Below, piece after piece: positions 1 to 7,739 of a stretch of 8,144 nucleotides of DNA; within the stretch, counting starts at the first letter, position 1; each line of letters opens with the position of its first letter. The position numbers were made by a program, and so were the translations under genes. Origin of the DNA: Peptococcaceae bacterium (GTDB lineage: Bacteria > Bacillota > Peptococcia > Peptococcales > Peptococcaceae); assembly GCA_017622155.1 (NCBI GenBank), contig JAGARS010000080.1, positions 1-8,144 on the forward strand, written 5' to 3'. The notes under the pieces are model-generated. The model was not told where the DNA came from, did no database searches, and saw nothing but the letters and a program-made list of their open reading frames with translations.

Positions 1-275
1 ATGCTGTTGTAGGAAGCAGTGTGAACATTGGCTGCGGTACAATTACCTGCAACTATGATGGCGTAAATAAATACCAGACAACGATCAAAGACAATGCTTT
101 TATTGGCAGCAATACAAATCTTGTTGCTCCGGTAGTCGTTGAGGAAAAGGCTTTTATTGGTGCCGGGTCTACGATTACAAAAGATGTGCCTGCTGATACT
201 TTGGCGGTTGTACGCGGCGAATTGCGTCTAAAAGCCGACTGGAGCAAACGACAAGCGCTGAAAAAGAAAAAATAA
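1..275 (+). CDS. glmU: GlmU C-terminal fragment (bifunctional N-acetylglucosamine-1-phosphate uridyltransferase / glucosamine-1-phosphate acetyltransferase), 5' end outside the window
   Basis: The reading frame is open from base 3 (A-V-V-G-S-S-V-N...) to the TAA at 273-275, giving 90 visible residues of a protein usually near 456 aa. This is the last part of the C-terminal left-handed beta-helix acetyltransferase domain. The signature [13 protein letters not shown] is present, followed by hexapeptide-repeat turns ([26 protein letters not shown]) and the basic tail that closes GlmU proteins. By family knowledge, this domain acetylates glucosamine-1-phosphate with acetyl-CoA. The N-terminal half, not visible here, makes UDP-GlcNAc for peptidoglycan and other envelope polymers in the cytoplasm. 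The GTG at 21 is an internal Val codon, not the start. Placement immediately before prs matches the usual Firmicutes order. Identification is secure; only the upstream part is missing. Confidence 0.95.
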   Translation, partial: AVVGSSVNIGCGTITCNYDGVNKYQTTIKDNAFIGSNTNLVAPVVVEEKAFIGAGSTITKDVPADTLAVVRGELRLKADWSKRQALKKKK

Positions 276-307
276 TCTGCTTTCTGCAAAAACTTTTATT
301 TTTTCTT
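264..307 (+). terminator. Possible weak A/U-stem terminator after glmU
   Basis: Bases 264-275 (AAGAAAAAATAA, the last glmU codons including the stop) are exactly complementary to 296-307 (TTATTTTTTCTT), with a 20-nt loop between them. The stem is only A-U pairs plus one G-C, so it is far weaker than a normal intrinsic terminator. The same stretch gives a U-rich run in the RNA. It could attenuate glmU transcription before the prs promoter, or it could be chance pairing between A-rich and T-rich tracts. Confidence 0.3.
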
Positions 308-327
308 CAGATATCGACAAATAATGG

Positions 328-356
328 TTGAGTTTATCGTCTAAATTCGGTATTAT
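328..356 (+). promoter_or_regulatory. Sigma-A-like promoter for prs
   Basis: TTGAGT at 328-333 (4 of 6 matches to TTGACA) and TATTAT at 351-356 (5 of 6 matches to TATAAT) are separated by exactly 17 nt. Transcription would start near 363, leaving a leader of about 30 nt with the prs Shine-Dalgarno in it. No operator or riboswitch-like structure is visible in this short leader. This is a consensus reading only. Confidence 0.6.
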
Positions 357-378
357 TAATATAGTTACTTAACTGATT

Positions 379-385
379 GGAGGAG
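379..385 (+). promoter_or_regulatory. Ribosome binding site that fixes the prs start
   Basis: GGAGGAG lies 6-8 nt before the ATG at 392. An in-frame TTG at 377 would put this Shine-Dalgarno inside the coding region, so the ATG at 392 is the start. Confidence 0.85.
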
Positions 386-391
386 AACAGA

Positions 392-1342
392 ATGTCTGAT
401 ACAAAAAGAGAAATTGGAAATCTGAAATTGTTCACCGGTAATGCGAATCCTGAATTGGCCCAGGAGATTGCTGATTATTTAGGTGTGAAGCTTGGTGCTG
501 CAAAAGTAAAACATTTCAGTGATGGTGAAATTAGTTTAATTATTGATGAAAGTGTTCGTGGCTGTGATGCGTATATCATTCAGCCGACCTGCAGTCCGGT
601 AAATGATAATTTAATGGAATTATTAATTATGACTGATGCATTGCGTCGTGCATCTGCAAGCCGTATCACTGCTGTGTTGCCTTATTATGGTTATGCACGT
701 CAGGATAGAAAATCTCGTGGTCGTGAGCCAATTACAGCAAAACTGGTAGCAAATATGATTACTGAAGCAGGTGCAAGCCGTCTTTTAGCGATGGACTTAC
801 ATGCAATGCAGATTCAGGGTTTCTTTGATATGCCTGTAGACAACCTGTTTGGTTTGCCGATTTTGGCGGAATATTTCAAACATAAAGACAAAGATAATCT
901 GGTTGTTGTATCCCCAGACATGGGTGGTGTAGCAAGAGCAAGAAATCTGGCTGAACAGATTGGTGTACCGCTGGCTATTATCGATAAGAGAAGACCAATG
1001 CCAAATGTTTCTGAAGTAATGAACATTATCGGTGACATTGAAGGTAAAGAAGTAATTTTAGTGGATGATATGATTGATACAGCAGGTACCATTACTCACG
1101 GTGCACAGGCTCTGATTGACAGAGGTGCTAAATGTGTCGATGCATGCTGTACACATCCTGTATTGTCCGGCCCTGCAATTGAACGTATTGAAAATTCTCC
1201 GATTCAGGAATTGGTTACCACCAATACCATTCCTTTGGGCGATAAAAAATGCGACAAAATCAAAGTGCTGTCTGTTGCACCTATCATTGGGGAAGCAATC
1301 TATCGAATTCATACAGAAAGTTCTGTTAGCGAATTATTCTAA
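392..1342 (+). CDS. prs: Ribose-phosphate pyrophosphokinase (PRPP synthetase)
   Basis: This 316-aa protein has the usual length for bacterial class I PRPP synthetases (about 315-317 aa). It transfers pyrophosphate from ATP to ribose-5-phosphate to make PRPP, the precursor of purine, pyrimidine, NAD, His and Trp synthesis, in the cytoplasm. Visible signatures are the FSDGE ATP-site motif near residue 47, [12 protein letters not shown] near residue 104, the [11 protein letters not shown] segment with its conserved His at about residue 137, and SPDMGG. The catalytic-loop motif DKRRP is at 198-202, and the PRPP/ribose-5-phosphate loop [10 protein letters not shown] is at 224-233. No key residue is missing. 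The start at 392 is set by the GGAGGAG site; the protein then begins [21 protein letters not shown], typical of the family. It has its own promoter and a hairpin terminator, so it is probably transcribed largely on its own, although glmU read-through is possible. Confidence 0.97.
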   Translation: MSDTKREIGNLKLFTGNANPELAQEIADYLGVKLGAAKVKHFSDGEISLIIDESVRGCDAYIIQPTCSPVNDNLMELLIMTDALRRASASRITAVLPYYGYARQDRKSRGREPITAKLVANMITEAGASRLLAMDLHAMQIQGFFDMPVDNLFGLPILAEYFKHKDKDNLVVVSPDMGGVARARNLAEQIGVPLAIIDKRRPMPNVSEVMNIIGDIEGKEVILVDDMIDTAGTITHGAQALIDRGAKCVDACCTHPVLSGPAIERIENSPIQELVTTNTIPLGDKKCDKIKVLSVAPIIGEAIYRIHTESSVSELF

Positions 1343-1368
1343 GTGCAAAAAACTGCATATAATAAAGA

Positions 1369-1406
1369 AACAGGGGCAGATTGTATTTGCCCCTGTTCTT
1401 GTATTG
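1369..1406 (+). terminator. Intrinsic terminator of prs
   Basis: AACAGGGGCA (1369-1378) pairs perfectly with TGCCCCTGTT (1388-1397) around a 9-nt loop, 27 nt after the prs stop. The tail (CTTGTATTG) is only moderately U-rich, so termination may be incomplete. The stem is GC-rich and well formed. Confidence 0.75.
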
Positions 1407-1508
1407 CTGCTAAAATATTTTGTGCAGTGTTGCCGGATTAGACGTTGGGCAGAGGAAAATAACGTTTGATACAGAATAAAAAAGTACATAGAGAAGTATT
1501 ATATAAAT

Positions 1509-1560
1509 AAAGTCGAGGAATCTGCTGTGATGCATACACAGTAAATCATTTCTCGGCTTA
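1509..1560 (+). other. Long two-part hairpin in the prs-pth gap
   Basis: The 257 nt between prs and pth hold no credible gene. After the prs terminator the main feature is this hairpin. Bases 1510-1521 pair with 1548-1559 (12 bp including two G-U pairs). After a small asymmetric internal loop (1522 against 1544-1547), 1523-1529 pair with 1537-1543 (7 bp, one G-U), with a 7-nt loop. No U-tract follows on the + strand, so it is not a normal terminator for prs. On the minus strand a U-rich stretch does follow, but no gene there needs one. It ends 40 nt before the pth ATG. It may be a leader structure of pth-mfd mRNA, a small RNA element, or a dispersed repeat; the function is unknown. Confidence 0.5.
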
Positions 1561-1599
1561 ACTGCGTTATATAAAATTCAGAAAAATGGGGTATATTAT

Positions 1600-2163
1600 A
1601 TGAAAATGATTATTGGTTTAGGAAATCCGGGTAAAGAATATGCACAAACAAAACATAATGTAGGCTTTATGGTGGTGGATGCCATTGCCGATGAATTAAA
1701 TGTATCAGTAGAAAAACGACAGTGCCAGGCATTTACCCAAATGACTACATGGGACGGTGAAAAAATTTTACTGGTAAAACCGCAAACGTATATGAATTTA
1801 AGCGGACAGGCGGTTATGGAACTTTTGAATTATTATAAAGATAAAATTGATGATTTACTGGTAATTCATGATGATTTGGACTTGCCTCCGGGGCAGCTGC
1901 GCTTCAAACAGGGTGGTGGAGCCGGAGGCCATAATGGTATCAAAAATATTATTGCGCATTTGAATTCAAATGATTTTGACCGTTTGAAAATCGGCATTGG
2001 ACGAGGTAAAAACGAAACAAAAGATTATGTTTTGACTCCTTTTGCCGGGACAGATAAAAAGCTGATTGATGAGGCAGTTGCGCTTTCTGTAGATGCAGTA
2101 AAAATGTGGCTGCAGCAAGGTATTGCACCGGCTATGAATCAATATAATAGTAAAGCAAAATGA
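1600..2163 (+). CDS. pth: Peptidyl-tRNA hydrolase
   Basis: This 187-aa protein is of normal size (E. coli 194, B. subtilis about 188). It hydrolyses the ester bond of peptidyl-tRNAs that drop off ribosomes, freeing tRNA. Conserved positions are all present. GLGNPG carries Asn9, K-H-N carries the catalytic His19, PQTYMNLSG carries Asn66, IHDDLDLPPG carries Asp91, and GGGAGGHNG carries Asn112. These correspond to E. coli Asn10, His20, Asn68, Asp93 and Asn114. The start codon at 1600 is preceded by a weak Shine-Dalgarno (GGGG, 1588-1591, 8 nt spacing). An in-frame ATG at 1606 is possible and would still keep the GLGNPG motif. I see no convincing -35/-10 pair upstream, only AT-rich -10-like words around 1497-1507 and 1570-1575. 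mfd follows after 38 nt, which suggests co-transcription. Confidence 0.96.
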   Translation: MKMIIGLGNPGKEYAQTKHNVGFMVVDAIADELNVSVEKRQCQAFTQMTTWDGEKILLVKPQTYMNLSGQAVMELLNYYKDKIDDLLVIHDDLDLPPGQLRFKQGGGAGGHNGIKNIIAHLNSNDFDRLKIGIGRGKNETKDYVLTPFAGTDKKLIDEAVALSVDAVKMWLQQGIAPAMNQYNSKAK

Positions 2164-2201
2164 ACGCACTTAATAAAATAATAGATTGAGGTGGACAGGA
2201 T

Positions 2202-5200
2202 ATGGAAGCCAAAATGAAAAATAGCAATGCCGGCAATGTACATTTGTTGGACTTTTTAAACGCGGATCCAGAGCTGCAAAAGATTCGGCAGCTGTTGCAA
2301 GATGACAATGAAGTTAGCATATATGGTCTTTATGAAGGGCAGCGAATGCTTGTAACTGCTTCTTTGGCAAAACAGTATAGTCAGAAAAATCTGCTGGTAG
2401 TTTGCGATACAGAAAAACGTGCTAAGGAATTGTGGGAAGATTTTGCGCAGCTGCTTACAGCGCATGAGGTATTGTATTTCCCGGCACTGGAAATGATTCC
2501 GTATGAAGTTATTGCCCAAAGTGGAGAACTGGAACAAAAACGACTGGAAGTATTAGCAAAGCTGACTCTGGAAAAGCAAAAGCAGTTTGCGGTGATTACC
2601 ACGATTGAAGGTCTAAGCAAAAAATTATTATCTGTAGGGGATTTTCTGCAAGGGATGATGGAACTGCGTGTGGGTATGATTTTAGAACAGCAAGCCTTGA
2701 AAACCCATTTAATCTCCTTTGGCTATGAATATGTGGAACAGGTAGAACAAGCGGGGCAGTTTTCTGTCCGAGGCGGAATATTTGATATTTTTGTTCCATA
2801 TTACAAAAATCCGCTGCGTTTAGAATTCTTTGATGACGAAATTGATTCCATTCGCTTTTTTGAAACAGCAAGTCAATGTTCTATTGAAAAAATTCAGTCT
2901 GCGTGGATTGTGCCGGGCAGCGAATTTTTCTTGATGCAAGGTGTAAAAGAAAGCGGTATTGCCAGAATTCGTGAGCAGTTTGCATTGCAAGTGGGGAGCC
3001 TTTCTCGCAAAAAAGACAGGGAACCGGTAGAACGCCTGCAAGGCAAAATGGGGGAACTATTAGAACGTTTACAGCAAAATGTATCGTTTACAGGACTGGA
3101 ACAGTATCAGACCTTCTTTTATCCCGAAGGTGCAAACCTGACGGATTATATGGGGCATAATTTATTTCTGGTGCTGGATGAAGCGAATCGCATACAGGAA
3201 GCTCAGGAGTATTTGGAGAAAGAACGGCGCCAGAGTTTTAGTGATTTGCTGATAAAAGGTGGGGTGCTGCCTGGCCAGGCAGAATATTTCTGGGATTTGT
3301 CCGATCTGGCACATATGGTAGAGCAGACTGTGCATATCTGTTTTTCTCTTTTACCAAAGCAATCGATTTTTCAGCAGCAGGACAGCAGACAATCTATTGA
3401 TTGCCAGGCGATTCCATCATTTTTTGGCAATCCGCAAATGCTGATAGAAGAACTGCAGAACTGGCAGAAACAAAATTACAGTATTCTGATATTGCTGACA
3501 TCTGCCTCAAAGGCATTACGGCTGCAGCAGATGTTAAGCGATCACGATATTTTGTGTAGTTGGATTGCCGATCGTTATCAGGCTGATCCGGGAAAAATTT
3601 ATCTGGCCTATGGCAATATCAGTCATGGCGCGCGATTTCCGCAGAGCCGTCTGATTCTTTTGAGTGAAACAGAGGTATTTCAGCAGCAGAAAAAACGGGT
3701 AAACAAGAAATTCTTTCAGGAGGATGGACAAAAAATTACCCATTTGGATGATTTGAAAATAGGTGACTATGTGGTGCATCTGAATCACGGTATCGGGCGT
3801 TATATGGGTGTAGAACGTTTAAAAGTGCAGGATGTGGAGCGAGATTACCTGATTATTAAATATGCTGATGATGGCAAACTATATATTCCTGTAGAGCAGT
3901 TTGATTTATTACAGAAATATACTGTAGAAGAAGGTGCTGCGCCGCGGGTAAACAAGCTGGGCGGCAGTGAATGGCAGCGCACAAAAAATAAAGTTAAAGC
4001 ATCTGTTGAACAGCTGGCAGAAGGTCTTTTAGAGATTTATGCCAAACGTAAAAGTCAGGAAGGCTATGCGTTTTCTCCAGATGATCAGTGGCAGAAAGAA
4101 TTTGAAGATGCGTTTCCGTATGTGGAAACGGAAGACCAGCTGCGAGCGATCGAAGATGTAAAGCGAGATATGATGTCTTCTACTGTAATGGATCGTCTGA
4201 TTTGCGGTGATGTAGGCTATGGCAAAACAGAAGTGGCAATTCGCGCAGCGTTTAAGGCTGTAAATGATGGCAAACAAGTGGCAATATTAGTGCCGACTAC
4301 AGTATTGGCACAACAGCATTATAATACATTTTTAGAACGATTTTCACCATATGGTGTGCGGGTAGATATGCTGTCCCGTTTTGCAACGGCTAAACAGCAG
4401 AAAGAGACAAAAGATGGGCTCAAATCCGGCAGTGTTGATATTGTAGTAGGCACACATAAATTATTAAGTAAAACCATAGAATTTCATGATTTAGGTTTAC
4501 TGATTATTGATGAAGAACAGCGTTTCGGCGTAACGCATAAAGAAAAAATTAAAGAAATGCGTTCTTTGGTAGATGTACTTACGTTATCGGCCACACCAAT
4601 TCCCCGCACACTGCATATGTCGCTGGTAGGGATTCGAGATATGAGTGTAATTGAAACACCGCCACAAGATCGTTATCCGATTCAGACATATATTGTAGAA
4701 CGTACACCGGAATTGATGAAAGATGCCATTCGGCGTGAACTTGGCAGAGGCGGTCAGGTGTATGTGGTGCACAATCGAGTAGAGGATATTGCGCGTCTTG
4801 CTGAGGAAATCGGGCTTTTAGTGCCGGAAGCCAGAATCCTTGTAGGTCATGGACAAATGAAAGAACAAGAGCTGGAACAGATTATGATGGATTTTATTGC
4901 GCACAAAGCGGATGTGCTGGTGTGCACCACCATTATTGAAACCGGGCTGGACATTGCCAATGCGAATACTATGATTGTAGATGAAGCCGATAAAATGGGT
5001 TTGTCACAGCTGTATCAGCTGCGTGGCCGTGTAGGGCGAAGCAATCGCATTGCCTATGCGTATCTTACTTACAAAAAAGATAAAAGCTTAAGCCAGCTGG
5101 CAGAAAAACGTCTGGCGGCTATTCGGGAGTATACAGAATTAGGCTCCGGGTTTAAGATTGCTATGCGCGACCTTGAAATTCGCGGAGCAGGCAATTTGCT

Positions 5201-5762
5201 GGGTGCTGAACAGCATGGCCATGTAGCCTCGGTAGGTTTTGATTTATACTGTACCATGCTGGATGAAGCGATTCGTGCTTTGAAAGGTGAAAAAAGCGGA
5301 AAACGCCGTGAAATAGAGATCGATATGCAAATCAGTGCCTTTATTCCCGAGTATTATATTCGAGACAGTGCTGTAAAACTGGGCTTTTATCAGCGCATTC
5401 AGCAGGCGAAGGGGATTAGCCGCATTCATCTTTTGGAAGACGAAATGATTGACCGCTTTGGTGATATTCCCGATGAAACATGGAACCTGCTGCGTATTGC
5501 GGAATTAAAAACCTATTGCTTTGATATTGGGATTCGCAGTCTAAAACAAAAAGGCGGAATCGTATCGCTGCTGTTTGAGCCGGATACCGGTATGGACATG
5601 GCGAAACTGACAACGCTGATGCAGAAGTATAAACGACAGCTTACCTATGGCAGCGATGGCGGTGAACTGGTGGTGCGTATTACTGTAGGTACTGCATCAG
5701 CTGAAAAATGTTTAGATTTGGTGAAAGCTATATTATTAGATATGGTTGCCATTGTGCAATAA
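2202..5762 (+). CDS. mfd: Transcription-repair coupling factor (Mfd), ATP-dependent DNA translocase
   Basis: This 1186-aa protein is close to B. subtilis Mfd (about 1177) and complete. Mfd binds RNA polymerase stalled at DNA lesions, pushes it off by translocating on DNA, and recruits UvrA for nucleotide excision repair. Domains visible in order: an N-terminal UvrB-like region with [11 protein letters not shown] at about 189-199; a less conserved middle region; the CarD-like RNA-polymerase-interacting domain ([17 protein letters not shown], about 515-585); and an SF2 helicase core with Walker A GDVGYGKT (669-676), Walker B DEEQ (770-773), LSATPIPRT (795-803) and motif [10 protein letters not shown] (939-946). 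The C-terminal TRCF domain begins near [10 protein letters not shown] (about 1043). All ATPase motifs are intact. The ATG at 2202 has GAGGTGG seven nt upstream (2188-2194); an in-frame Met five codons on is less well placed. It sits 38 nt behind pth and probably shares its transcript. No terminator is evident after its stop. Confidence 0.98.
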   Translation: MEAKMKNSNAGNVHLLDFLNADPELQKIRQLLQDDNEVSIYGLYEGQRMLVTASLAKQYSQKNLLVVCDTEKRAKELWEDFAQLLTAHEVLYFPALEMIPYEVIAQSGELEQKRLEVLAKLTLEKQKQFAVITTIEGLSKKLLSVGDFLQGMMELRVGMILEQQALKTHLISFGYEYVEQVEQAGQFSVRGGIFDIFVPYYKNPLRLEFFDDEIDSIRFFETASQCSIEKIQSAWIVPGSEFFLMQGVKESGIARIREQFALQVGSLSRKKDREPVERLQGKMGELLERLQQNVSFTGLEQYQTFFYPEGANLTDYMGHNLFLVLDEANRIQEAQEYLEKERRQSFSDLLIKGGVLPGQAEYFWDLSDLAHMVEQTVHICFSLLPKQSIFQQQDSRQSIDCQAIPSFFGNPQMLIEELQNWQKQNYSILILLTSASKALRLQQMLSDHDILCSWIADRYQADPGKIYLAYGNISHGARFPQSRLILLSETEVFQQQKKRVNKKFFQEDGQKITHLDDLKIGDYVVHLNHGIGRYMGVERLKVQDVERDYLIIKYADDGKLYIPVEQFDLLQKYTVEEGAAPRVNKLGGSEWQRTKNKVKASVEQLAEGLLEIYAKRKSQEGYAFSPDDQWQKEFEDAFPYVETEDQLRAIEDVKRDMMSSTVMDRLICGDVGYGKTEVAIRAAFKAVNDGKQVAILVPTTVLAQQHYNTFLERFSPYGVRVDMLSRFATAKQQKETKDGLKSGSVDIVVGTHKLLSKTIEFHDLGLLIIDEEQRFGVTHKEKIKEMRSLVDVLTLSATPIPRTLHMSLVGIRDMSVIETPPQDRYPIQTYIVERTPELMKDAIRRELGRGGQVYVVHNRVEDIARLAEEIGLLVPEARILVGHGQMKEQELEQIMMDFIAHKADVLVCTTIIETGLDIANANTMIVDEADKMGLSQLYQLRGRVGRSNRIAYAYLTYKKDKSLSQLAEKRLAAIREYTELGSGFKIAMRDLEIRGAGNLLGAEQHGHVASVGFDLYCTMLDEAIRALKGEKSGKRREIEIDMQISAFIPEYYIRDSAVKLGFYQRIQQAKGISRIHLLEDEMIDRFGDIPDETWNLLRIAELKTYCFDIGIRSLKQKGGIVSLLFEPDTGMDMAKLTTLMQKYKRQLTYGSDGGELVVRITVGTASAEKCLDLVKAILLDMVAIVQ

Positions 5763-5780
5763 CGCAGATTCTGTTATAAT
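5752..5780 (+). promoter_or_regulatory. Extended -10 promoter for the foldase lipoprotein gene, overlapping the mfd 3' end
   Basis: A perfect extended -10 (TGTTATAAT, 5772-5780) lies 17 nt after TTGTGC (5752-5757), which matches the first three bases of a -35 box. The -35 is in the last mfd codons and the -10 is 12-17 nt past the mfd stop. Transcription would start near 5787, about 49 nt before the ATG at 5836. A full TGnTATAAT usually compensates for a weak -35. Confidence 0.7.
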
Positions 5781-5819
5781 AGGGAAAGCGAAAATACAAT
5801 CGTATATGGATCAATAGAT

Positions 5820-5826
5820 GAGGAGA
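5820..5826 (+). promoter_or_regulatory. Ribosome binding site that decides the lipoprotein start
   Basis: GAGGAGA lies between candidate ATGs. The ATG at 5818 overlaps it and the one at 5830 is only 3-4 nt away, while the one at 5836 has about 9-10 nt spacing. The 5836 start also gives a clean M-K-K-K signal peptide. Confidence 0.7.
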
Positions 5827-5835
5827 GAAATGATT

Positions 5836-6753
5836 ATGAAGAAAAAATTAGCAGCCGTTTTGCTGGCGGTATTTCTGGTAACTGGGCTTTCCGGGTGTGG
5901 CAGTAAAGTGCCGGCTGGGACAGTCGCTACCGTAAATGGGGCAGCAATTTTACAGGAAGAACTGGACGCAAACTTTGAACAGTTTTTGCAGATGTATGAA
6001 GCATATGGTGTGGATACCACCGATGAAACACTGCAGATTAACCTGCGCAACAGCGTTTTGCAAAGCCTGATTGTACAGGAACTTTTGGTGCAGGAAGCTG
6101 CCAATCGTGACCTGACAGTAAGTGATGAAGAAGTAGAAGCTTATGTACAGGGTATCAAAGATGCATATTATAGCGGTGATGATGCAGGTTATGTTGCTGC
6201 GCTGCAGGAAGCCGGCTATACAGAAGAATCATATGCAGAGGCTGTACGTGAACAGCTGCTGATTGAAGCATTCCAGGATGAACTGGTGAACCATCCGGAA
6301 GTGGTAGATGTGGCAAAAGCACGTCACATTCTGGTAGCTACCGAGGAAGAAGCGCTGGATGTGATTGCACAGCTGGATAGCGGCGTGGATTTTGCTGCGC
6401 TGGCACAGGAAGTATCTACGGATATGGGCTCCGCTGTAGATGGAGGCAATCTGGGGTACTTTGCATTGAATGGTGATACGACTTCTAAAATGGTAACAGA
6501 ATTCTCTGATGCAGTGCGCGCACAGGAAATTGGTGTACACAGCAGCGCACCGGTACAGAGCCAGTTTGGCTATCATATTATCCTGGTAGAAGACCGTGAA
6601 CTGGAAGTGAATTTGTTAAGTGATCCGGAAAAATACGGTGCAGTGCTGCAAGGCATTTATAACAGCGGGCTGGACAATCTGGCAATGACTTTGATGGAAA
6701 CTGCAGAAATTGAAGTACTGATTGATACCACTACATTGGAACGTGCAGAATAA
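5836..6753 (+). CDS. PrsA/PpiC-type peptidyl-prolyl cis-trans isomerase lipoprotein (parvulin foldase)
   Basis: This 305-aa protein starts with a lipoprotein signal peptide: three lysines, a hydrophobic core, and a lipobox LSGC at residues 18-21, predicting lipidation of Cys21 and display outside the cytoplasmic membrane. Next comes a SurA-like N-terminal chaperone region (TVNGAAI onward, roughly residues 33-155). A parvulin rotamase domain (about 161-258) shows KARHILV with His164, DFAALA, DGGNLGYF, and the closing FGYHII with His247. The role inferred from the family is catalysing proline isomerisation and assisting folding of exported proteins, as PrsA does. The protein is strikingly acidic outside the signal. 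The domain middle (GDTTSKMV, then AVRAQEIGVHSS) departs from the usual pattern, so catalytic strength is uncertain. The start at 5836 was chosen for the signal peptide and Shine-Dalgarno spacing. It has its own promoter and probably reads through into the Sel1 gene 51 nt downstream. Confidence 0.9.
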   Translation: MKKKLAAVLLAVFLVTGLSGCGSKVPAGTVATVNGAAILQEELDANFEQFLQMYEAYGVDTTDETLQINLRNSVLQSLIVQELLVQEAANRDLTVSDEEVEAYVQGIKDAYYSGDDAGYVAALQEAGYTEESYAEAVREQLLIEAFQDELVNHPEVVDVAKARHILVATEEEALDVIAQLDSGVDFAALAQEVSTDMGSAVDGGNLGYFALNGDTTSKMVTEFSDAVRAQEIGVHSSAPVQSQFGYHIILVEDRELEVNLLSDPEKYGAVLQGIYNSGLDNLAMTLMETAEIEVLIDTTTLERAE

Positions 6754-6804
6754 TAAAAATAGCGTTTTATAAAACAATGAATTACAAATAGGGAGGATGT
6801 ATAT

Positions 6805-7563
6805 ATGCAGAAAGCAGAGTTTATCGACAGCGCAGAAAAAATTAAAGAACTGGAAGAAGCAGCCAACGAAGGCTATGCACGTGCACAGTTTAATCTGGCG
6901 ATGTGTTATGAACAGGGCAAGCTGGTAGAGCAGGATATGGAAAAAGCCATTATGTGGTACAAAAAAGCCGCAGAGCAGGGAAATTTGAATGCATGCTATA
7001 TTATGGGGAACCGCTACTATAATGGTGATGGCGTTGAACAGGATTTGGAAAAAGCGTTTGAAAATTTCCGTGTAGCAGCACAAAAAGGGCATATCATTGC
7101 ACAGCAGTTTCTGGGTGAATGCTACACATTCGGTCAGGGTGTAGAGCAGAATCTGGAAGAAGCAGCAGAATGGTACCTGAAAGCAGCTATGCGCGGTGCA
7201 TTGGAAGCACAGGTAAACCTGGGTATTTGCTACAGCCAGGGTATGGGTGTAGAACAGGATTATGCTGAAGCAGTGAAATGGTTCAAAGAAGCGGCAGAAG
7301 CAGGGCACCCGGCAGGTAAAATGAACCTGGCAATCTCTTATTTTGAAGGAGAAGGTATCGAACAGGACAAAGCGAAAGCTGTGGCACTTTTGGAAGAAGC
7401 GGCAGAATACATGGCAGATGCACAGTTCCTGCTGGCGCAATGCTATGAAAGCGGTGAAGGTACAGACAAAGACTTGGACAAAGCAAAAGCACTGTATCAG
7501 CAGGCAGCTGACAATGGCATCGTAGAAGCCAAAGAATGGCTGGAAAATCAATCTGCAGAATAA
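6805..7563 (+). CDS. Sel1-like repeat (SLR) protein
   Basis: This 252-aa protein is built almost wholly of 36-residue Sel1-like/TPR-type helical repeats. Examples of the pattern are G-x-x-x-A-Q-x-x-L-G-x-C-Y-x-x-G-x-G-V-E-Q-D followed by A-x-x-W-x-x-x-A-A. There is no signal peptide or membrane segment, so it should be cytoplasmic. Sel1 repeats form a curved superhelix that binds other proteins; no enzymatic motif is present. The substrate or partner cannot be read from the sequence. A GGGAGG Shine-Dalgarno (6791-6796) with 8-nt spacing sets the ATG at 6805. The 51-nt gap from the foldase gene holds no clear promoter or terminator, so co-transcription with it is likely, and a strong terminator closes the unit. 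A functional link to exported-protein folding is only a guess from adjacency. The family call is firm; the cellular role is unknown. Confidence 0.93.
   Translation: MQKAEFIDSAEKIKELEEAANEGYARAQFNLAMCYEQGKLVEQDMEKAIMWYKKAAEQGNLNACYIMGNRYYNGDGVEQDLEKAFENFRVAAQKGHIIAQQFLGECYTFGQGVEQNLEEAAEWYLKAAMRGALEAQVNLGICYSQGMGVEQDYAEAVKWFKEAAEAGHPAGKMNLAISYFEGEGIEQDKAKAVALLEEAAEYMADAQFLLAQCYESGEGTDKDLDKAKALYQQAADNGIVEAKEWLENQSAE
6871..7515 (+). repeat. Six tandem Sel1-like repeats (36-residue period)
   Basis: Repeat boundaries fall at residues 23-58, 59-94, 95-130, 131-166, 167-202 and 203-237, each beginning with Gly except the sixth, which lacks it and is one residue short. A partial seventh (238-252) closes the protein. 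The core G-V-E-Q-D/N is nearly invariant in repeats 2-5. At DNA level the units are degenerate, with mixed codons such as GTAGAGCAG, GTTGAACAG and ATCGAACAG, which argues for old duplication and protein-level selection. Confidence 0.92.
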
Positions 7564-7586
7564 AATACCGAAAAAACAACATATAG

Positions 7587-7643
7587 GCTCCTCTTTTCAG
7601 GAATGGAAATATATCATTCGGGAAAGAGGAGCTTTTGTATTTT
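7587..7643 (+). terminator. Strong intrinsic terminator after the Sel1 gene
   Basis: Bases 7587-7598 (GCTCCTCTTTTC) pair with 7621-7632 (GGAAAGAGGAGC), 12 bp with one G-U. Inside the loop GAATG (7601-7605) pairs with CATTC (7615-7619). The run TTTTGTATTTT follows directly at 7633-7643. This insulates hcp from the upstream unit. Confidence 0.92.
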
Positions 7644-7696
7644 GCGGGAGCGCAGTTGGAATCAATTCAGAGTAAAAAAACAATAACAACAGCAAA

Positions 7697-7714
7697 ATGT
7701 TGCATATGCAACAT
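7697..7714. promoter_or_regulatory. Perfect 18-bp palindrome, putative operator of hcp
   Basis: ATGTTGCATATGCAACAT is identical to its own reverse complement. The inner TGT...ACA span is 16 bp, the spacing seen in Crp/Fnr-family sites (for example TGTGA-N6-TCACA). Its centre (between 7705 and 7706) lies about 40-42 bp upstream of the start site predicted from the -10 box at 7734-7739. This is the classic position of a class II activator. By known biology, hcp genes are often controlled by Crp/Fnr-family regulators such as HcpR or FNR, which makes such a protein the first candidate. Which regulator binds cannot be told here. Confidence 0.7.
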
Positions 7715-7733
7715 GGTTTGGACTGCATTTCTG

Positions 7734-7739
7734 TATAAT
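7734..7739 (+). promoter_or_regulatory. Consensus -10 box of the hcp promoter, no -35
   Basis: TATAAT matches the consensus exactly. At 16-18 nt spacing upstream there is only ACATGG/CATGGT, not a -35 box, and part of that is covered by the palindrome. A TG sits directly before the hexamer but without the extra base of an extended -10. A promoter of this shape usually needs an activator. Confidence 0.65.

Noticed and set aside
377..391. TTG at 377 as an upstream start for prs
   Set aside because: It would translate the GGAGGAG ribosome binding site and add five residues not seen in the family.
1116..1469. Plus-strand open frame overlapping the end of prs and running past it
   Set aside because: It is out of frame with prs, spans the prs terminator, has no ribosome binding site and no family resemblance.
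1466..1502. TTGATA (1466-1471) with TATTAT (1497-1502) as a pth promoter
   Set aside because: The 25-nt spacing is too long for a sigma-A promoter; no better pair was found in the gap.
5818..5835. ATG at 5818 or 5830 as start of the foldase lipoprotein
   Set aside because: The first overlaps the Shine-Dalgarno and the second is too close to it; 5836 gives a standard lipoprotein signal peptide.
6616..7551. Antisense open frame of 311 codons opposite the Sel1 gene and the end of the foldase gene
   Set aside because: Its translation is dominated by Phe and Cys, as expected from the complement of Glu/Ala/Gln-rich repeats. It has no recognisable domain and lies opposite two well-supported genes.
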